From assembly GCA_032164295.1 (NCBI GenBank), contig JAJHTX010000002.1:248001-312000 (forward strand): a stretch of 64,000 nucleotides of DNA, in the 5' to 3' direction. Below, piece after piece: positions 1 through 11,441 of the stretch. This DNA comes from Inonotus obliquus (lineage: Eukaryota > Basidiomycota > Agaricomycetes > Hymenochaetales > Hymenochaetaceae). The position numbers and the translations under genes were made by a program. Positions within the stretch are counted from its first letter, which is position 1. The number at the start of each line of letters is the position of its first letter. The notes below the pieces were generated by a model. That model worked only from the letters and a program-made list of their open reading frames with translations, searched no databases and was not told the DNA's origin.

Positions 1-730
1 AACCAATGGCATACGAACATGCATCCAATGACTCACTCACTGACTCACTCTATGCACAGGGCGCAGCACACGGCCGACCCCGAGCATAGGTTTCAATTCA
101 GTTCAAGTCAAGATGAGTCAACGCCGAGTCATCGCCTTGCACAGTGCACAGTCGATGAGTCAATCCGCAGCAAAACAATAGGAATACCAGACGAGTTTGG
201 AAGCTAGAATAACGAATCAGATCAAGAGTAGGAACTACGGAGCGTAGGAAGTGGTCTGTCCACAACAGGAGGAAAAGGTATAAATAGTTGTAGACTTAGA
301 CCATAGCTCCCTATCTTTCTTTCGATCCTTTTGTACACCGAGTCCTCTTAGGCATCTAGCTTCTATCTGAAGACACCTAATCTGCTTAACCTCTCTTACT
401 CTATGGCGTGGAACGATTGATTAGTCGCCCACCAACTAGGGAAGCTTATGAACGGCAGTCGACACTGTCCTACTAGTCTGTCAACGAGGTTAAGGCTCAA
501 CTTGGTCAGCCAAAAGTGAGCGTCCGAGACAACACTTAGTACACTTGGGAGTCTGCCCCATCGAGGCTCCGGAAACCCTTGGAATAGCACCGTCGAACCC
601 GTAACAACTGGTTAATCGTACCTAGTAAACGTCTGAGGCGACGTCTAGTATACTTGGGAATCTGCCCTGCTTGTGAAAACCGAGTAGGCTCCGGAAACCT
701 TTAGAAAAGCATCGCCGAACCCGTAACCAA
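1..730 (+). repeat. LTR-like retroelement remnant
   Basis: The stretch contains a TATA box (TATAAATAG near 281) followed by a pyrimidine-rich leader, which is the layout of a fungal LTR promoter. A block starting near 532 (shared words CTTGGGA, CTGCCC, GGCTCCGGAAACC and GAACCCGTAAC) recurs near 649-731, so a segment of about 115 bp is duplicated in tandem. No TG...CA boundaries, target duplication or coding sequence could be fixed, and the left side is cut by the window edge. The short ORF at 19-207 is low-complexity TGACTCA-type sequence and is not called as a gene. Confidence 0.3.
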
Positions 731-890
731 CCGGACCGTCCTATTGTAGTTACTGTATAGTCCCTTTAGGGCGAGCGTTTTTCTAACAGCGCGACAGCAG
801 TAGTGACTGCCGCAATAGATCGCACTTGATCCGTCAAGTTTGAGTGCATTCGGTTCACGATATCAGCACCCAAGTAAAGATCGATAAAGA

Positions 891-1584
891 ATGAAGCGAA
901 CGTACGTTAACTGTAAGCTGTTCCCATACTCCCTCTGCATCCGGAATGACTACTTGACCTCTCAACTGACCCTGACTGTCTACTTCAAGTGTGAGCCTCG
1001 TATCCTCAGTAGCTTACGCTCTCAGTCGACTGACCACTCCGTTTACAATATTCTTGAGATCCAGGATCTCTCCATGCTTGGAGAGGTCTTCAACGGTGAC
1101 AGCTTCCGCGACCTGAGCTTGGAAAATCCCGATTCCCCACTTCCTTCCAACCCTCAAATACCTGCGACTCAGTTCAGCATATTTGACAAGGTATTTCTTC
1201 CATGAACTTACTATTCCAAGCAATACTGATGCCGATAGTCTACCAGGAGACGAACATACCAGCGTTTATCCTATGCTCGAGATACTTTTCCTTCAGGAAG
1301 TAGGTTTCGAAGAGGATGCTGACTGGTGGATCGCTTTCATTGAAGTGCCGAAGTTTCGAGGGAAAGTCCAATGTCATATATCTCAGAGATGGATACAAAA
1401 GCAATGGGTCGAGTTATCTGCCTTGGACGAAAATATCGGCGAGTCTCAACGTGAAGCTAGGGAGCACATTTGGAATGGTGGGGTGGTGGGGTTCTTCTTG
1501 GCGAGGCATTGGTTGAGGGTATGTATCCTTGGTATGTCTATCAACCTATGCATTCCGAAAAGAACATGGTATGTGCTGAGGTGA
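891..1584 (+). pseudogene. F-box/LRR-like protein fragment, frameshifted
   Basis: An ATG at 891 opens a 104-residue frame ending in FSIFDKVFLP. The next frame, overlapping from 1183, continues with ELTIPSN and then YPMLEILFLQEVGF, as if one extra base near 1203 had shifted a single reading frame. A second shift near 1320 moves to a frame reading SFEGKSNVIYLRDG. The leucine-spaced pattern and the tail resemble C-terminal parts of agaricomycete F-box/LRR-like proteins, but no F-box is seen. I infer a decayed fragment. The family call rests on general composition only and could be wrong; the frameshifts are seen directly. Confidence 0.35.
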
Positions 1585-2010
1585 GGAGTGCATTGAAACG
1601 AAGCCTTCAATGTTGTTGTATAGTAGTCATGTATAAAGTACAAATCAATATAGCTACATTTTTGCTATTTCATTGAGTGATAGTTTGGGAAAAGAATTAT
1701 GGGTCATCGAGCTGGCTTGTATGCGCTTATAGCACTTATATACCGCCATAAGAATGCTGAAAATCAATGATTATTTTAGTCACTTATAGGTCGGTGAGGT
1801 CCGCTATATTCACTTGTACATATCTGCATACATATATTAGGATTTCATGTATCTGAAAGATATACAAGTATTTCATCCGCTTATTGTACCTTCTAGTCGC
1901 TTGTCAGATCGTGAGGTCCGCTACATTCACTTTCATAAAATTTATTAAATTTACAAAATTTAGGGGTATATAAGTGGCATATATGTATCTTGACTTTTTC
2001 ATGATGTAGC
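1585..2010. other. AT-rich intergenic stretch
   Basis: No coding sequence is seen. A short motif (GTGAGGTCCGCTA followed by ATTCACTT) occurs twice, near 1795 and 1911, in direct orientation. Otherwise the stretch is AT-rich and featureless to the eye. Confidence 0.5.
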
Positions 2011-2468
2011 ACTTGGATGAGTTCAAGTTCTTCCTAATGAATCTTCAAGCCTCAGTCGCAATGGTGCCCTTCGGCACACGAAGTAAAAGGAGAGCTTGAT
2101 TAAGGAGGACATGGCCAATGCTAGAGTCTCCGTCAATGGCGGGAGAATTGTCTTAATCGTAAGCAGAATCGTTTAGTGCAGAGTCGACGTGACAAACCCA
2201 AAACGTGTGATGAGCGTTACATTGCTGATCGTCACACGTCACCCTCATCACCACTAGCACTGCCACGACCATTTGTTACAAGTTTTTTTCCTGACCATTG
2301 TCTGTGTAGATCCACATACAGTGACCAGGCTCGAGTCTAAGTCTGGTGATATCAACTCAGGCTATGTCTAGCGGGGTTGTCTGCATGGTTCGACACCAAC
2401 CCGAGCTCTTTTTTACCGATCGCAAAACGATAATTGGTGATGATTCCGATTGGGCTAGTAATGGCTGA

Positions 2469-3215
2469 ATGGTGCTTGAAAAGGGTGTTTTGGATGACTT
2501 TTTGCTACAAGAGGGGACAGTGAAAGGACTTACGACGTTAATGGATCGAGAAGATGGAGAACAATCTATGGATCATTCATCGGAGCTGGCGAGTCATCAC
2601 TTCCGATTTGGTCCCCTTGTTTGTGCAACATTTACCTTTCTCCACGATGCATACGCAATCCAGAAACTGCGTGACTTCATGCTGCCTCAAGAGTTTGTGG
2701 CGGTTTCATAGAAATCATTGGCACAGCTCCGAAAGTCTGTCTGTCTGCTATGTCTATGTTAGCAGAATTCTTGGACGCCTGGTCTAACTTTTGAAAGCGA
2801 TGTTTTCCCTAAGCAGCGAAAGGTATGATTGAATAGCTGATTATATGCATTGCATAATTCAAAGGCGACTGATCGCATTCTTTCCAACCAGTTGCTCAGG
2901 TCTGCCCTTGAACCTATGGCGAGCTTGTCAACATCCACGTGCAAGCAAGTAGTACTGGAAGAGATAGACCGTTTCACACTAGGCCTGCCAATGTCAGGGC
3001 TCTGACCAGGGGATCCGAAGTGATGGATGATGGATGATGGCTGCATATGATTTTCGAGCTTCTCTTCCGTGACCGTCTAAATGTTGCACCCAAGGGATTG
3101 CATGAACCCGAACATCATGATAAGGACCGGGTGAGCAAGATCGCGATGTATCGCTGTTGCTACTGCTGCCTCGAGAAGCTCTATACACGAGAGTATTGCT
3201 ATCGGTAAGTTTCAT
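2469..3215 (+). pseudogene. Decayed gene upstream of kinase unit A
   Basis: This stretch is colinear with 9,591-10,380 in unit B. In B the frame reads FADFLVAWSNLRERCFPSAE and continues after a short gap with SDQLLRSAQNTYGELVNIH. In A the same positions carry in-frame stops. Further along, A still reads KDRVSKIAMYRCCYCCLEKL and ends on a strong GTAAGT donor near 3,208, whereas B has a stop there. Each copy therefore keeps a different part of what was probably one plus-strand gene. I do not recognise the family. The cysteine cluster MYRCCYCC is odd but matches no zinc-finger spacing I know. Confidence 0.4.
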
Positions 3216-4189
3216 GTTAACTTAGGAGTTGCTGAATTGCAAGAGTCATACGTTTCGGATTCCCTTTGACAACAGTCTAGGCTCACAAGGGCCGAACGAG
3301 GGACAGACGGTTGAGGAAGCAATAGAAGAACTCTGATTAGCGATATTACTATCCTGAACCTGGTATCCTTGTGAAAGCTCCGACTACCCTCGGGCGGACT
3401 GAGCGAAAGATTGGTGGGCAAGACAAAACATACCGGGGCAGTCCCTGATGTTCTTGTCTAATACAACCTTGATCAGACTGCCTAGATATGCTATAAACGT
3501 GATGGCACTTGTGGACTCCTGTGTTGGCTTGTTGGCTTGTTGTAAGTGTGTTACTTGTGCAGCTCTTCGCATATTGATCCCCGCCATGCTCCTGCAGCAT
3601 GGTAGACTGTATTTCCTCCGGTATTTCTTCTCTAATTCGCCTCGTTTTCACTAATCCCTTTCTAGCTAATCGACAGTTTGGACAGTCTTGCACGTTCTCC
3701 AGTTCTACAAGGTTGAGTTTACCCTCCCTGAACGCATGATAGCGGAGTCTCGGCCACGATAGAGGAGAGGAGCATGTTCAGCAACTGTGGTCTGGCTTGA
3801 GCTATTCAAACTTCATCAAACGGCAATCTAAGCTGATCAACCGAGCTGCCCGATATTACTCACCTTCGTTGCCAATAAGTTGGGAACTGGAAGCATACTA
3901 GAAGCACCATCAAGGAGACAAGACGGACATAGACTTATACTTCCCAGACCTCGATGAAGTTTAGGTTAGCAGCATTAAGTTGATTGGCAGTCTTAACCAT
4001 AGGTCCTTGAACGAGTTACTCGCTCCTATGGCTTCCTTGTCTCTAATAAAAGAAGAATGGTTATGCTACTTTTTCATTATTTGCCTCTTCCATCGCGGTG
4101 CTATGATTGTAATTAAAATTGCTTCATACAGATCAAATGCGTCCTTCCGCCCTACTATGCCGCCTATCTTATTTTGAAGGTGCAGATTA
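3216..4189. other. Duplicated non-coding spacer, unit A
   Basis: This spacer is homologous to 10,380-11,440 in unit B, with many substitutions and small gaps. Minus-strand frames beginning MPTNLSLSP (A) and MPANLSLSP (B) look alike at first but diverge after about 20 residues, so they are more likely shadows than genes. No other feature is seen. Confidence 0.4.
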
Positions 4190-7037
4190 TCAGTCACCAA
4201 GTGTAGCCCGCTCCCTAAGGTCTTCTATCCTCTCATTCAGTACTTCTACAGAAGGTCTTTCTCCCGGATTATATGCGCAAGCCTTCCGAATGAACGAATA
4301 GTATCCCTTCCGCTTACCAAACGCGTCGTCCCGAGCAGGAAGATCTCCTCGACGTTTAAGCTCTTGGAGCGAAAGCTTTTGAGACTCGGCATAGAGAAAT
4401 GGCCTTTTACCAGTTAGAACCTGAGAAGTAATTGCTTTCCGTGTCAACTGGCGGATAAGTTAGAAGGAGAAAATACGAAGCCGCACCTCTACAAAGACGC
4501 AGCCAAAGGCATAGATGTCTGCGGGTGGTTGGATGTCTTGAGCTGGTGATGTAAAGTACTCCGGAGCGAGCCAATAATCATTTGTTTTATGGACAGTATT
4601 GATGGACAGGCTCTCCTGCATATCGGCCACGCAGGAGACACCGAAATCAGCGAGTGCGACGAACCAGTCAGTCCCAGAAGCCTTCGTCCGAACGAGTACA
4701 TTCGCCTTTGGATTATTCATCGGGTAAATGAATGGCAGGAAGTGATGAAAATAGTTGGGAACCTACCGCTCTGAGATCGCCATGAACACACCCCTTCTCA
4801 TGAACTACGACATTCGTCAATATCTATGCATTGCACACCAACGTTTCAAGCGCACCATGAGTAAGGCCCGAGGCGACCTGATTTAACTACGGTAATATAT
4901 GAGAATAGAGTATATTGAGATGGTATTCAGCTACACTTACGATACAAAGACGTTGTTGAACGGACATGGTTTCTCCTTTATTTCGAACCAGTTTCTCCAG
5001 GCTCATCTCATACTCATCCATAACAAGCCCAGGAAAGGGACAGTCGGGAATCTCGTAATACCCGAGAAGACGAACAACATTGCTGTGCGAACATTTAACA
5101 AGACATTCAGCTTCACGAATAATGCGCTGAATGCCAATCAGTCAATGTGTTAAGTGCTCAAATATGGCGCTCACATTCCATGCACGTCGCGTATATTCTT
5201 CGTCGTTATCGCCGTGTCTAGCGAATGGACTTTTAACGGCATACTACAATGATATTGTCAGCAGGAGGAATTAGAGCTGGATTCCTTTGCTCCTCACCGT
5301 TTTCTCACCGTCGACTGAACTGTAACGATACACCGCGGAAAATGCACCCTCTCCGAGTCGCCGAGGATTTTGTGTAAACAAAGGAATGGCGTGCAGGTCT
5401 AGTTTATGCAGGTCTGGAGTGCATGTTAGATGGGTATACCAAATAAATAACTGCCGCGGACCGCATACCTTCCAGTCCTAGAGGCTTAACTTCGATGAAT
5501 GGCTTACTCAAGCGAGCACTAGGCTGAGCTTTGGGCTTCTGGATTATGCGTTTGAGACCATCAAACAAGCTCCGTACTTGTGCTTCACTGTCGAAAGCTT
5601 CGAGCAGTGCACTTGCAATGCCCAAGGTTTTATCTTTTATAGACAGTTTGGTGAAGCTGATTAGCAATAATATTCAAGTGCGAAAGGCATACTGTTTATG
5701 ACCATATCTCCATTAATTGTTGCATTCGGCGACTCCTGCTCGAGTTGCTTCTCAGTTGCCTGTTGGGCATCGGTGAACCTCAGTTTCGTCTTCGCTGAAG
5801 GGGGAATTAACTACTTTACATAGCTCCAGAACTTTATTTGTGATCGGTTGAAGCGAAGGAATGCTGGACTGAATGGCGTCCTCCGTTCCTGGGGCAACTT
5901 TTGATAATGCAAAAGCGGCTCTAGATTTGATATTAGGCATGCGATACGAGGCGGAATATGCAAAGGAAAGCTGACAAAGATATGTGCATGAATATCGTGG
6001 AGAGAAAACCGTCTTGGTTCGGATGTTTAATGAGGAGTTCGATAAGAGTTATCGTTGCGTTCTGCACATCCCCCACCAGTTTCTGTAAGGGCTCATGCAC
6101 CGGGAGTTCTTGGGCCTGAGGGCAGGACGTGAGCAATGTAAATCAGTTCTGAATGCTTACTTACATGAAGTTCAGCCACCCTGTCTTTTAATTTCACGAT
6201 CCTGATGCACAGTTTCTTCAGATCATCCAAGACCAAAGAATCTGTTAGCTGGAGTGAGCAAAATGATGATGGGAAAGCCACTATTCGTACTTTCTCTGGG
6301 AGAGCTGCGACCGTACCACCATGCGTTGAAGTCCGATTCGGTCAGCTGGAGTGATTGATAGATGTCATCCCTGGTGCTAAGCTCATCCAGGCCTTCGGTT
6401 TATCAGTATGTATTGCTGGTTGTCGAGGTTCGTGCTCACCGCTTGAAAGGCTCCATACACTCATTCGTGATGAAAGACGCGACAAATCTCTGTCATCGCT
6501 GAAGTTATTTCTAAAAGCCAGGGCGCCAACCATATCGAGATTTTCCCTCGCACCAGATGTGACCTGAAGAAACAGAGAAGGAAGGTATTCGGGAATAGGA
6601 AAGAATACCGCATACCCTCACATCTCGTTTGAGTGAGCCTATTAGGCGCAGTAGATTATCCAAGGTTGTTGATAAGTCTTCGACGCTGATGGTCTTGCTG
6701 GCGGGGAAGATTCTGAGTAAACGCCATGTTGCTGTTGCTTTCGAAGCCTGTTGGTACAGCTCCTCAATCCTGAAGAAAACATTTGAGTTTAAAAGAGGAG
6801 AAATAAGAAAATTGAGAACCTTTGTTGCCGTCTTAGTGTATTCCGTGTGCGCTCGTCCTCGGTATCTGGGTTTTCGTCAAGAGTCTTGCCTATCGCCTTC
6901 GTGATAGTCCTATTTAGTTGAGCACGCTCCTTCTTGACATTACTCATCTAGATAATTTTTGATGAATATTAGCATGAGCAAACTTTACGGATGCTAACCT
7001 TTTCCCTGACATCTGGCCTTGATTGTGCATTATCCAT
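4190..7037 (-). CDS. TKL-type protein kinase with long helical N-terminus, unit A
   Basis: A multi-exon gene read from the ATG at 7037 (MDNAQSRPDVREK, then a GTTAGC intron). Helix-rich N-terminal exons follow, for example LTDSLVLDDLKKLCIRIVKL near 6,180-6,260 and EPLQKLVGDVQNATITLIEL near 6,020-6,110. The kinase domain is C-terminal. Its catalytic loop HGDLR (about 4,770-4,793) is split from ANVLV by an intron; LADFGVS lies near 4,640-4,650 and LAPEYF near 4,555-4,572. HGDLR in place of HRDLK is typical of agaricomycete tyrosine-kinase-like expansions. The product should be a cytosolic Ser/Thr or dual-specificity kinase; substrate unknown. The long helical N-terminus could be a regulatory or adaptor bundle (inference). 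The last intron appears to use a different acceptor from the unit B copy. Exon ends were assigned by eye and the gene appears intact. It is divergent from the kinase at 7,392. Confidence 0.75.
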
Positions 7038-7391
7038 TGCTTAAACGGCAAGCAAGAATGAGTAACGACGAGACCAGCGTCGGCAAATGCAAGAGGAGTT
7101 CGCGAATACTAGACAGCACGGTGCAATGATATTTGAGCATTATATAGCAAGCATGCCTAACGACGACGGAGAACGCACGAGGCGATGTGTTGTATCTATT
7201 GTCTTCGCCCAGAACAAAGGGAAGCGAATGAATTTCAAAAAACGGAGGCAAAAAGTAAATTCCAAGTCACCGCGTTTCAGCTGGCCATCATTCACGTGCT
7301 CATTACGTATGTTTGGAGAAGACGCGTCCGTCTGTTCCTCACACGCTTTTTGCATGATTGCGTCTCTCCAAAAGCTACCAAGAATCCCGGG
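7038..7391. promoter_or_regulatory. Bidirectional promoter between kinases, unit A
   Basis: A 354 bp spacer separates the two start codons. A TATATAAT box for the minus gene lies at about 7,141-7,148, roughly 100 bp before its ATG. A CACGTG E-box at 7,293-7,298 lies 94 bp before the plus-gene ATG. Both are conserved at matching places in unit B (14,415-14,422 and 14,566-14,571), and the E-box also in unit C. Sharing suggests co-regulation of the pair (inference). Confidence 0.55.
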
Positions 7392-8712
7392 ATGCGTAGC
7401 TTGGCAGAGTTGGGGGATGAGTTATGCACCCTAAATGAGCACGAAATTACATGGCGGGATAGGCAAGATCTTCTGGAATCTCACGGCTACGTTTTGCGTC
7501 CAAGGTTTCGTCGTGGTTGGACACCATCATGGAAAGTTCCAGGACAGGAAAAGTTCCCCTGGGGGGTAGAGGACTGCTGTGAACATTGGGTAACTCAGTG
7601 TTTGCAATTGAAGCTTTCATCATCCATCATCTTATTACTATTTAGCACAGTCGTACAATCGACGCTATTCGCCAGAGTGACGGTCGACGAGTCTATCTCA
7701 AAATCGTCCGCGCAGATGGCTTCGAGCAGAGGCTAACGAGGATGCTTAGCTCGGAGGGTGAGCTGAAAGACCCAAGGAATCACTGTGTCCCCATCCTCGA
7801 CTTTTTCGTTGATGGTCATGATGGATATCTTGTCATGCCGCTGTTGAAAGACTTCGATGAGCCGCCGTTTTTGACCATAGACGAGGTTCTGGACTTCATA
7901 CAGCAGACATTGGAAGTGAGTACCGCTATAATTCTTTTAGAGAACCCCCATTCAACCTCTTCCCTACAGGGCCTCTCATTCATACACAGTCAAGCCATAG
8001 CACACAGGTTCGTTATCGACAGGTTTCTCTTCTACGCGGTCTAATTAAAATTAAAGAGATTGCACGAACTCCAATATCTTGATGGATGCCACGGAACTGT
8101 ACCCTCGTGGTTTTCATCCAGCCAATCCATTTCGTACATCCGATTGGGATGAAAGGGCACAACCTCGTTGTCGAAGAGATGTCTCCGTTCGATACTATTT
8201 CACGGACTTCGGCATCGCTGTAGAGCCCAGGGATCTAGACTCGTCTGGTCTTGTCACTGGAGCTAATGGGCAGGATCAGGAGCTACCAGAGCTTTCAGAA
8301 ACAGTGCCCTACGACCCATTTGCTGCAGACGTATTCATATTAGGGAACCTATATCGGAGGGCTCTTATGACGGTGTGTATTGCTTTGTTGTGCCTGTTTG
8401 AAGTACTCAGCCCTGTCCATCCAGAAATACACAAATATTTCGTTTCTTTCTCCATTGATTGAAGCCATGACTCGGAAAGACGCAAAGGCTAGACCGACGA
8501 TTGACGAAGCGATCAAGATGTATGAGGACATACTTGCCGGTCAACGGAGTCAAATTCTACGCCGAAGGCTAATACCTGCCAGTGACGGAATACTCAAGCG
8601 CTTGTTTCTCCATGTCAGCTGTGTTGCCCAGGAGAATCTCGCGACTCTACGACAAGCTCTCAGTGATTTCCGCCTGCCCCTGAGGCGGACCCAATCGGCG
8701 AATAGAGAATGA
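7392..8712 (+). CDS. Small divergent protein kinase (HRDC/FTDFG type), unit A
   Basis: Five exons: 7392-7589, 7646-7915, 7970-8007, 8057-8372 and 8425-8712. All have GT-AG junctions and join in frame to 369 residues. The N-terminus has the family signature WRDRQDLLESHGYVLRPRF then GWTPSW. There is no glycine loop, but the lysine in VYLKIV (about residue 80) may be the ATP-binding lysine. The catalytic loop reads HRDCTNSNILMD across intron 3, and the metal-binding motif is FTDFGIA. The C-terminus has DAKARPTIDEA and a basic tail. This is a known agaricomycete-expanded family of protein-kinase-like proteins; activity is plausible because Lys, HRD Asp, Asn and DFG are present. The same exon sizes occur in units B and C, which supports the model strongly. 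Head to head with the kinase at 4,190-7,037. Confidence 0.82.
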
Positions 8713-9070
8713 TGGTCAAATTGCTTTCCTCGTATCAGTATCTGTTGTTGTTGTCTTGAGCTATTTAGATTAATTTGGTTTATCCCAGTACGAACATATT
8801 GACACGGATGGTTGCCTTTTTGCCTATGTACTTTTGAGTGTCCTTGTGTTTGTATTGATTTCGCGATCATTCCTGAGGCCCATGAGACATTCACTCTCAC
8901 TTTCAACTTCGTAAATCAAACTAACCCTCTTTTGATAAACAGGGCTTCGCCAGCGTGAGATGTTCTTTTGTTCCGCCGTAGGAAGATGGAGACGTGTCAT
9001 CCGTTGTACTGCACATCTCCGCTAGTTTTACAAGGTCGCCGTTATATTTATCCACATTTTCAACCGTGAA
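8713..9070. repeat. 3' flank shared with unit C
   Basis: The 3' flank of the plus kinase is nearly identical to 19,285-19,640 downstream of the unit C kinase. The last ~125 bp (about 8,942-9,066) show no difference to the eye. The corresponding unit B flank (about 15,993-16,335) is clearly more diverged. Confidence 0.7.
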
Positions 9071-9189
9071 CCGAGTTGTGGTTACGACAGATGGGAAGCG
9101 GATTGGTCAGGGCGTTGAACCAATATTAGTGAATGAACCCTATGAATGACCCTTTGGTGCATTCAGGTAGATGCAATAATTACCATGCT

Positions 9190-9265
9190 TATTCTCAAGC
9201 TGAAAGCCGGAAATGATTGTCAGACTTGATGGCTAGCACTCATCGTAGAATGATTCTGTCAAGTC
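9190..9265 (-). repeat. Inverted fragment at the A/B junction
   Basis: This ~75 bp sequence is the reverse complement of sequence found in direct orientation after unit B (about 16,350-16,425) and unit C (about 19,660-19,735). It marks a local inversion or fold-back at the junction between units A and B. Confidence 0.55.
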
Positions 9266-9590
9266 CAGGCACTTTCTCTTCTCTCATTTGATATACCAGA
9301 GACGCATTGTATTCACCAGCCTTTTGAGCTCTTCTGAAACATAAGCGCGTTCGAACCTGGGGTAGCACTGTATTGAGGTCATGTCCAGAGCTAGAGTCCC
9401 CTTCGACTCGATAGCTGGAGAATCGTCCCGTTCAGTCGACGTGACAAACCCAAACCGTGTGATGAGTGTTACATTGCTGATCGTCACACATCACTCTCAC
9501 TCACCGCACTGCCACGACCATTTATTGCATTGTTTTTTTTTCTCCATCACGTAGATCCACTAACAGTGACCAAGCTCGAGTCAAAATCTG

Positions 9591-10380
9591 GTGATATCTA
9601 CTCAAGCCACGTCTAGCGAAGTCGTCTGCATAGTTCGACACCATCCTGAGCTGCTTTTACTGATCGCAGCACGATCAACTATCTTCTTGATAACGATTTC
9701 GATTGGGCTAGAAAGGGCTGACGATGGAGAACAGCTTATGGTTCATTCATGGGGTTTTCACTTCCGATCTGGTGGGTTCTGTACTCCCCTCGTTTGTGCA
9801 TCATTTACCTTTCTCCGCGATGCGTACGCAATCCAGAAACTTCATGTTGCCCACTGCCTCTCAACTCAAGATCTCGTGGCGTCTTCACAGAAATCCTTGG
9901 CATAACCCCGAAACTCTGTCTTTCTGCTATGTCTACTTTTGCAGACTTCCTGGTCGCCTGGTCCAACCTTCGAGAGCGTTGTTTTCCCTCAGCAGAGAAA
10001 CGTCTGATTGAATGGGTGATTATATGCAATGATTGATTCACAGGCGACAGCCAAGGCCACTGATCCCATTGTTTCCGACCAACTGCTCAGGTCAGCCCAG
10101 AATACCTATGGCGAGCTGGTCAACATCCACATCCAAGCAATCCATACTGCAAGAGACCGTTTCGCACTAGGCCTTTCAATGACAAGTCCGCGGCGAGGGG
10201 ATCCGAAGTGATGGCTGATGGCTGATGGCTGCATATGATCTTCGTGTTTCTCTTCCGTGATGCGTCTGAAGGTTGCACCCAACTCAAACGTCATGATAAA
10301 GACCGGGTGAGCAAGATCGAGATGCATCGCTGTTGCTACCTCCGCCCTTAGAAGCTCTGTACACGAGAGTACTGCTATCG
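9591..10380 (+). pseudogene. Partly preserved gene upstream of kinase unit B
   Basis: A plus-strand frame reads AMSTFADFLVAWSNLRER and CFPSAEKRLIEW, stops unless 28 nt (GTGATT...TTCACAG) are removed, and then continues in phase with SDQLLRSAQNTYGELVNIH. A 28 nt intron would be unusually short, so this may be a decayed junction. Downstream, FVFLFRDASEGC and KDRVSKIEMHRCCYLRP end at a stop, where the unit A copy keeps reading to a GTAAGT donor. Family unknown; probably helical. I treat it as degenerating because neither copy is complete. Confidence 0.4.
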
Positions 10381-11441
10381 GTAAGGTTCGTGTTTCCTTG
10401 TGTGTCGCAGAATTGCACGAGTATTACGTTTCGGATTCTGTTTGACAATAGTCCGGCCCGAAAGATGGACAAACAGTTGTGTAGGCAGTAGAAGAGTCCC
10501 GATCAACGGGATTACTTCCTTGAACGTAATAACCTTGTGAAAGCTCTGACTACCCTCAGACGGACTCAGCGAAAGATTGGCGGGCAATACAAACCATACC
10601 TGAGCAGTCCCGATTGTTCTTGATTAGTGCGACCTCGATCGGGCTGCCTGGATTTATCATAAACGTAATGACACTTTGAATGGCTATTCACCATAGTGTT
10701 GGCTTGCTGTACGCGTGTTACAGCACCATCGTATCTTGATCACCTCCATGCTCCTGCAACATGGTAAACTGTCAATTTCCTCCAGTACTTCTTTATCAAA
10801 CTCGCCTCGTTTTCACTAGTCCCTTTCTAGCTAATCATCAGTTTGAACCGTCTTGTTTTAATGGAGCTTGGAAACACGTTCGCCAGTTCTACAAGGTTGA
10901 TTTTCCCCTCACGGAACGCATAATAGCGGAGTCTCGGCCACAATAGAGGAGAGGCCCACGTTCAGCAAATGTGGGATAACTTGAGCTAGCTACAACTTGA
11001 AACTTCATCAAACAGCATTCTAAGCTGAACAACCGAGTTACCCGATGACAATTTCCCTCCATCAAGGCAACAGGGTTGGCGTAGATTTATTCTTCCCTGG
11101 TTTCGACGGAGTTTAGGTTAGCAACATTAGGTTGATTAACCATATCCTTCAAGTTGGCGGTCTTCGCGAAACCCCGTTTCTAACAAAAGAAGAATGATTA
11201 TGGCACTGTTATATGATTCGCCTCTTTCGTCGCCGTGCTGTTATACAACCTCCATCTTCAACAGTGGAGGAGGCCCCTTCTTCGTTTTGAACTATAGCTA
11301 CGAATGTATACTCATAAATCGATCTCCATACTCCCTTGTGGTGGGTAACAAACTAATTGAAAGATATCAATACGAAGGCGAAGTACAATAGGTGTGCCTA
11401 GTCCCTCTACTATTCCTCCTATACTATCTTGAAGGTGCCGA
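10381..11441. other. Duplicated spacer, unit B
   Basis: Homologous to 3,216-4,189 with an extra ~150 bp near 11,230-11,390 that is absent from unit A. No supported coding region. Confidence 0.4.

Larger units (their letters stand above)
2010..9070. repeat. Kinase locus unit A (segmental duplicate)
   Basis: The left unit of a three-fold tandem array. It aligns by eye with unit B (about 9,290-16,400) through the upstream decayed gene, the minus-strand kinase, the bidirectional promoter and the plus-strand kinase. Its first ~170 bp match the start of unit C (16,737-16,870) but are not evident in unit B. Its last part (8,713-9,066) is closer to unit C than to unit B. Confidence 0.85.

Noticed and set aside
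2390..2415. GGTTCGACACCAACCC, resembling a tRNA T-arm
   Set aside because: No A-box, acceptor stem or anticodon arm could be found at the right distance; the diverged unit B copy shows no tRNA either.
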